A program made the translations under genes and the position numbers. From Candidatus Coatesiibacteriota bacterium (GTDB lineage Bacteria > B130-G9): a DNA stretch of 6,822 nucleotides. The notes below the pieces were generated by a model. It searched no databases. It saw only the letters and a list, made by a program, of their open reading frames with translations, and was not told the origin of the DNA. The stretch spans positions 1-6,822 of the forward strand of contig QMNL01000088.1 in assembly GCA_003647755.1 (NCBI GenBank), in the 5' to 3' direction. Shown here piece after piece: positions 6,756-6,822 of the stretch (the first letter of the stretch is position 1; the number at the start of each line of letters is the position of its first letter).

Positions 6756-6806
6756 ATCTTTCTGAAACTTGCCCAATCAGATAGAAAAACTCTTAACTCC
6801 CACAAA

Positions 6807-6812
6807 AGTATA
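6807..6812 (-). promoter_or_regulatory. Possible -10 element for the lipoprotein gene
   Basis: TATACT on the minus strand matches a sigma-70 -10 at 5 of 6 positions in an AT-rich stretch about 67 nt before the start codon. The matching -35 would lie beyond the window edge, so it cannot be checked. Confidence 0.25.
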
Positions 6813-6822
6813 ACCAGCCAAC

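Noticed and set aside
6741..6776. TTG start 12 codons upstream for the lipoprotein
   Set aside because: The Shine-Dalgarno GGGAGG lies inside this extension, and the extension would put extra charged residues before the signal peptide.

Overview
The window is a tightly packed run of six genes, all on the minus strand, so the transcription order is from high to low coordinates. The order is: a LysM/DUF4398-type envelope lipoprotein (5904-6740), phoH/ybeZ-like ATPase (4816-5835), a PgpH-type 7TM-HD phosphodiesterase (2318-4777), ybeY rRNA endonuclease (1828-2274), a CorC/YbeX-type CBS protein (954-1844) and a crotonase-family enoyl-CoA hydratase (89-874). The open frames on the plus strand are antisense shadows. 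No RNA gene, CRISPR array, insertion sequence or phage gene was seen.

The organism looks like a Gram-negative bacterium of moderately high GC, because the first gene encodes a probable lipoprotein with a C-terminal LysM of the kind common in diderms. The phoH-pgpH-ybeY-corC order is a widely conserved block (compare E. coli ybeZ-ybeY-ybeX, and Firmicutes or Deltaproteobacteria with pgpH inserted). The sequence alone does not fix a phylum. A deltaproteobacterial or uncultured candidate-phylum lineage is a guess.

Layout and joint function: phoH, pgpH, ybeY and corC are spaced by 38 nt, 43 nt and a 17-nt overlap, which fits one operon. YbeZ, YbeY and YbeX are linked in E. coli to ribosome maturation and quality control. 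PgpH proteins degrade cyclic di-AMP, so the operon may join second-messenger turnover to RNA and ribosome housekeeping. The crotonase follows after 79 nt with its own strong Shine-Dalgarno and a weak possible promoter, and may be only loosely attached. The lipoprotein gene lies 68 nt upstream of phoH and may or may not be co-transcribed.

I found no convincing previously undescribed system. The points most worth a second look are the replacement of YbeY's third metal-ligand histidine by aspartate, the enlarged extracytoplasmic domain of PgpH with a low-complexity insert and cysteines, and several small leader features between genes.
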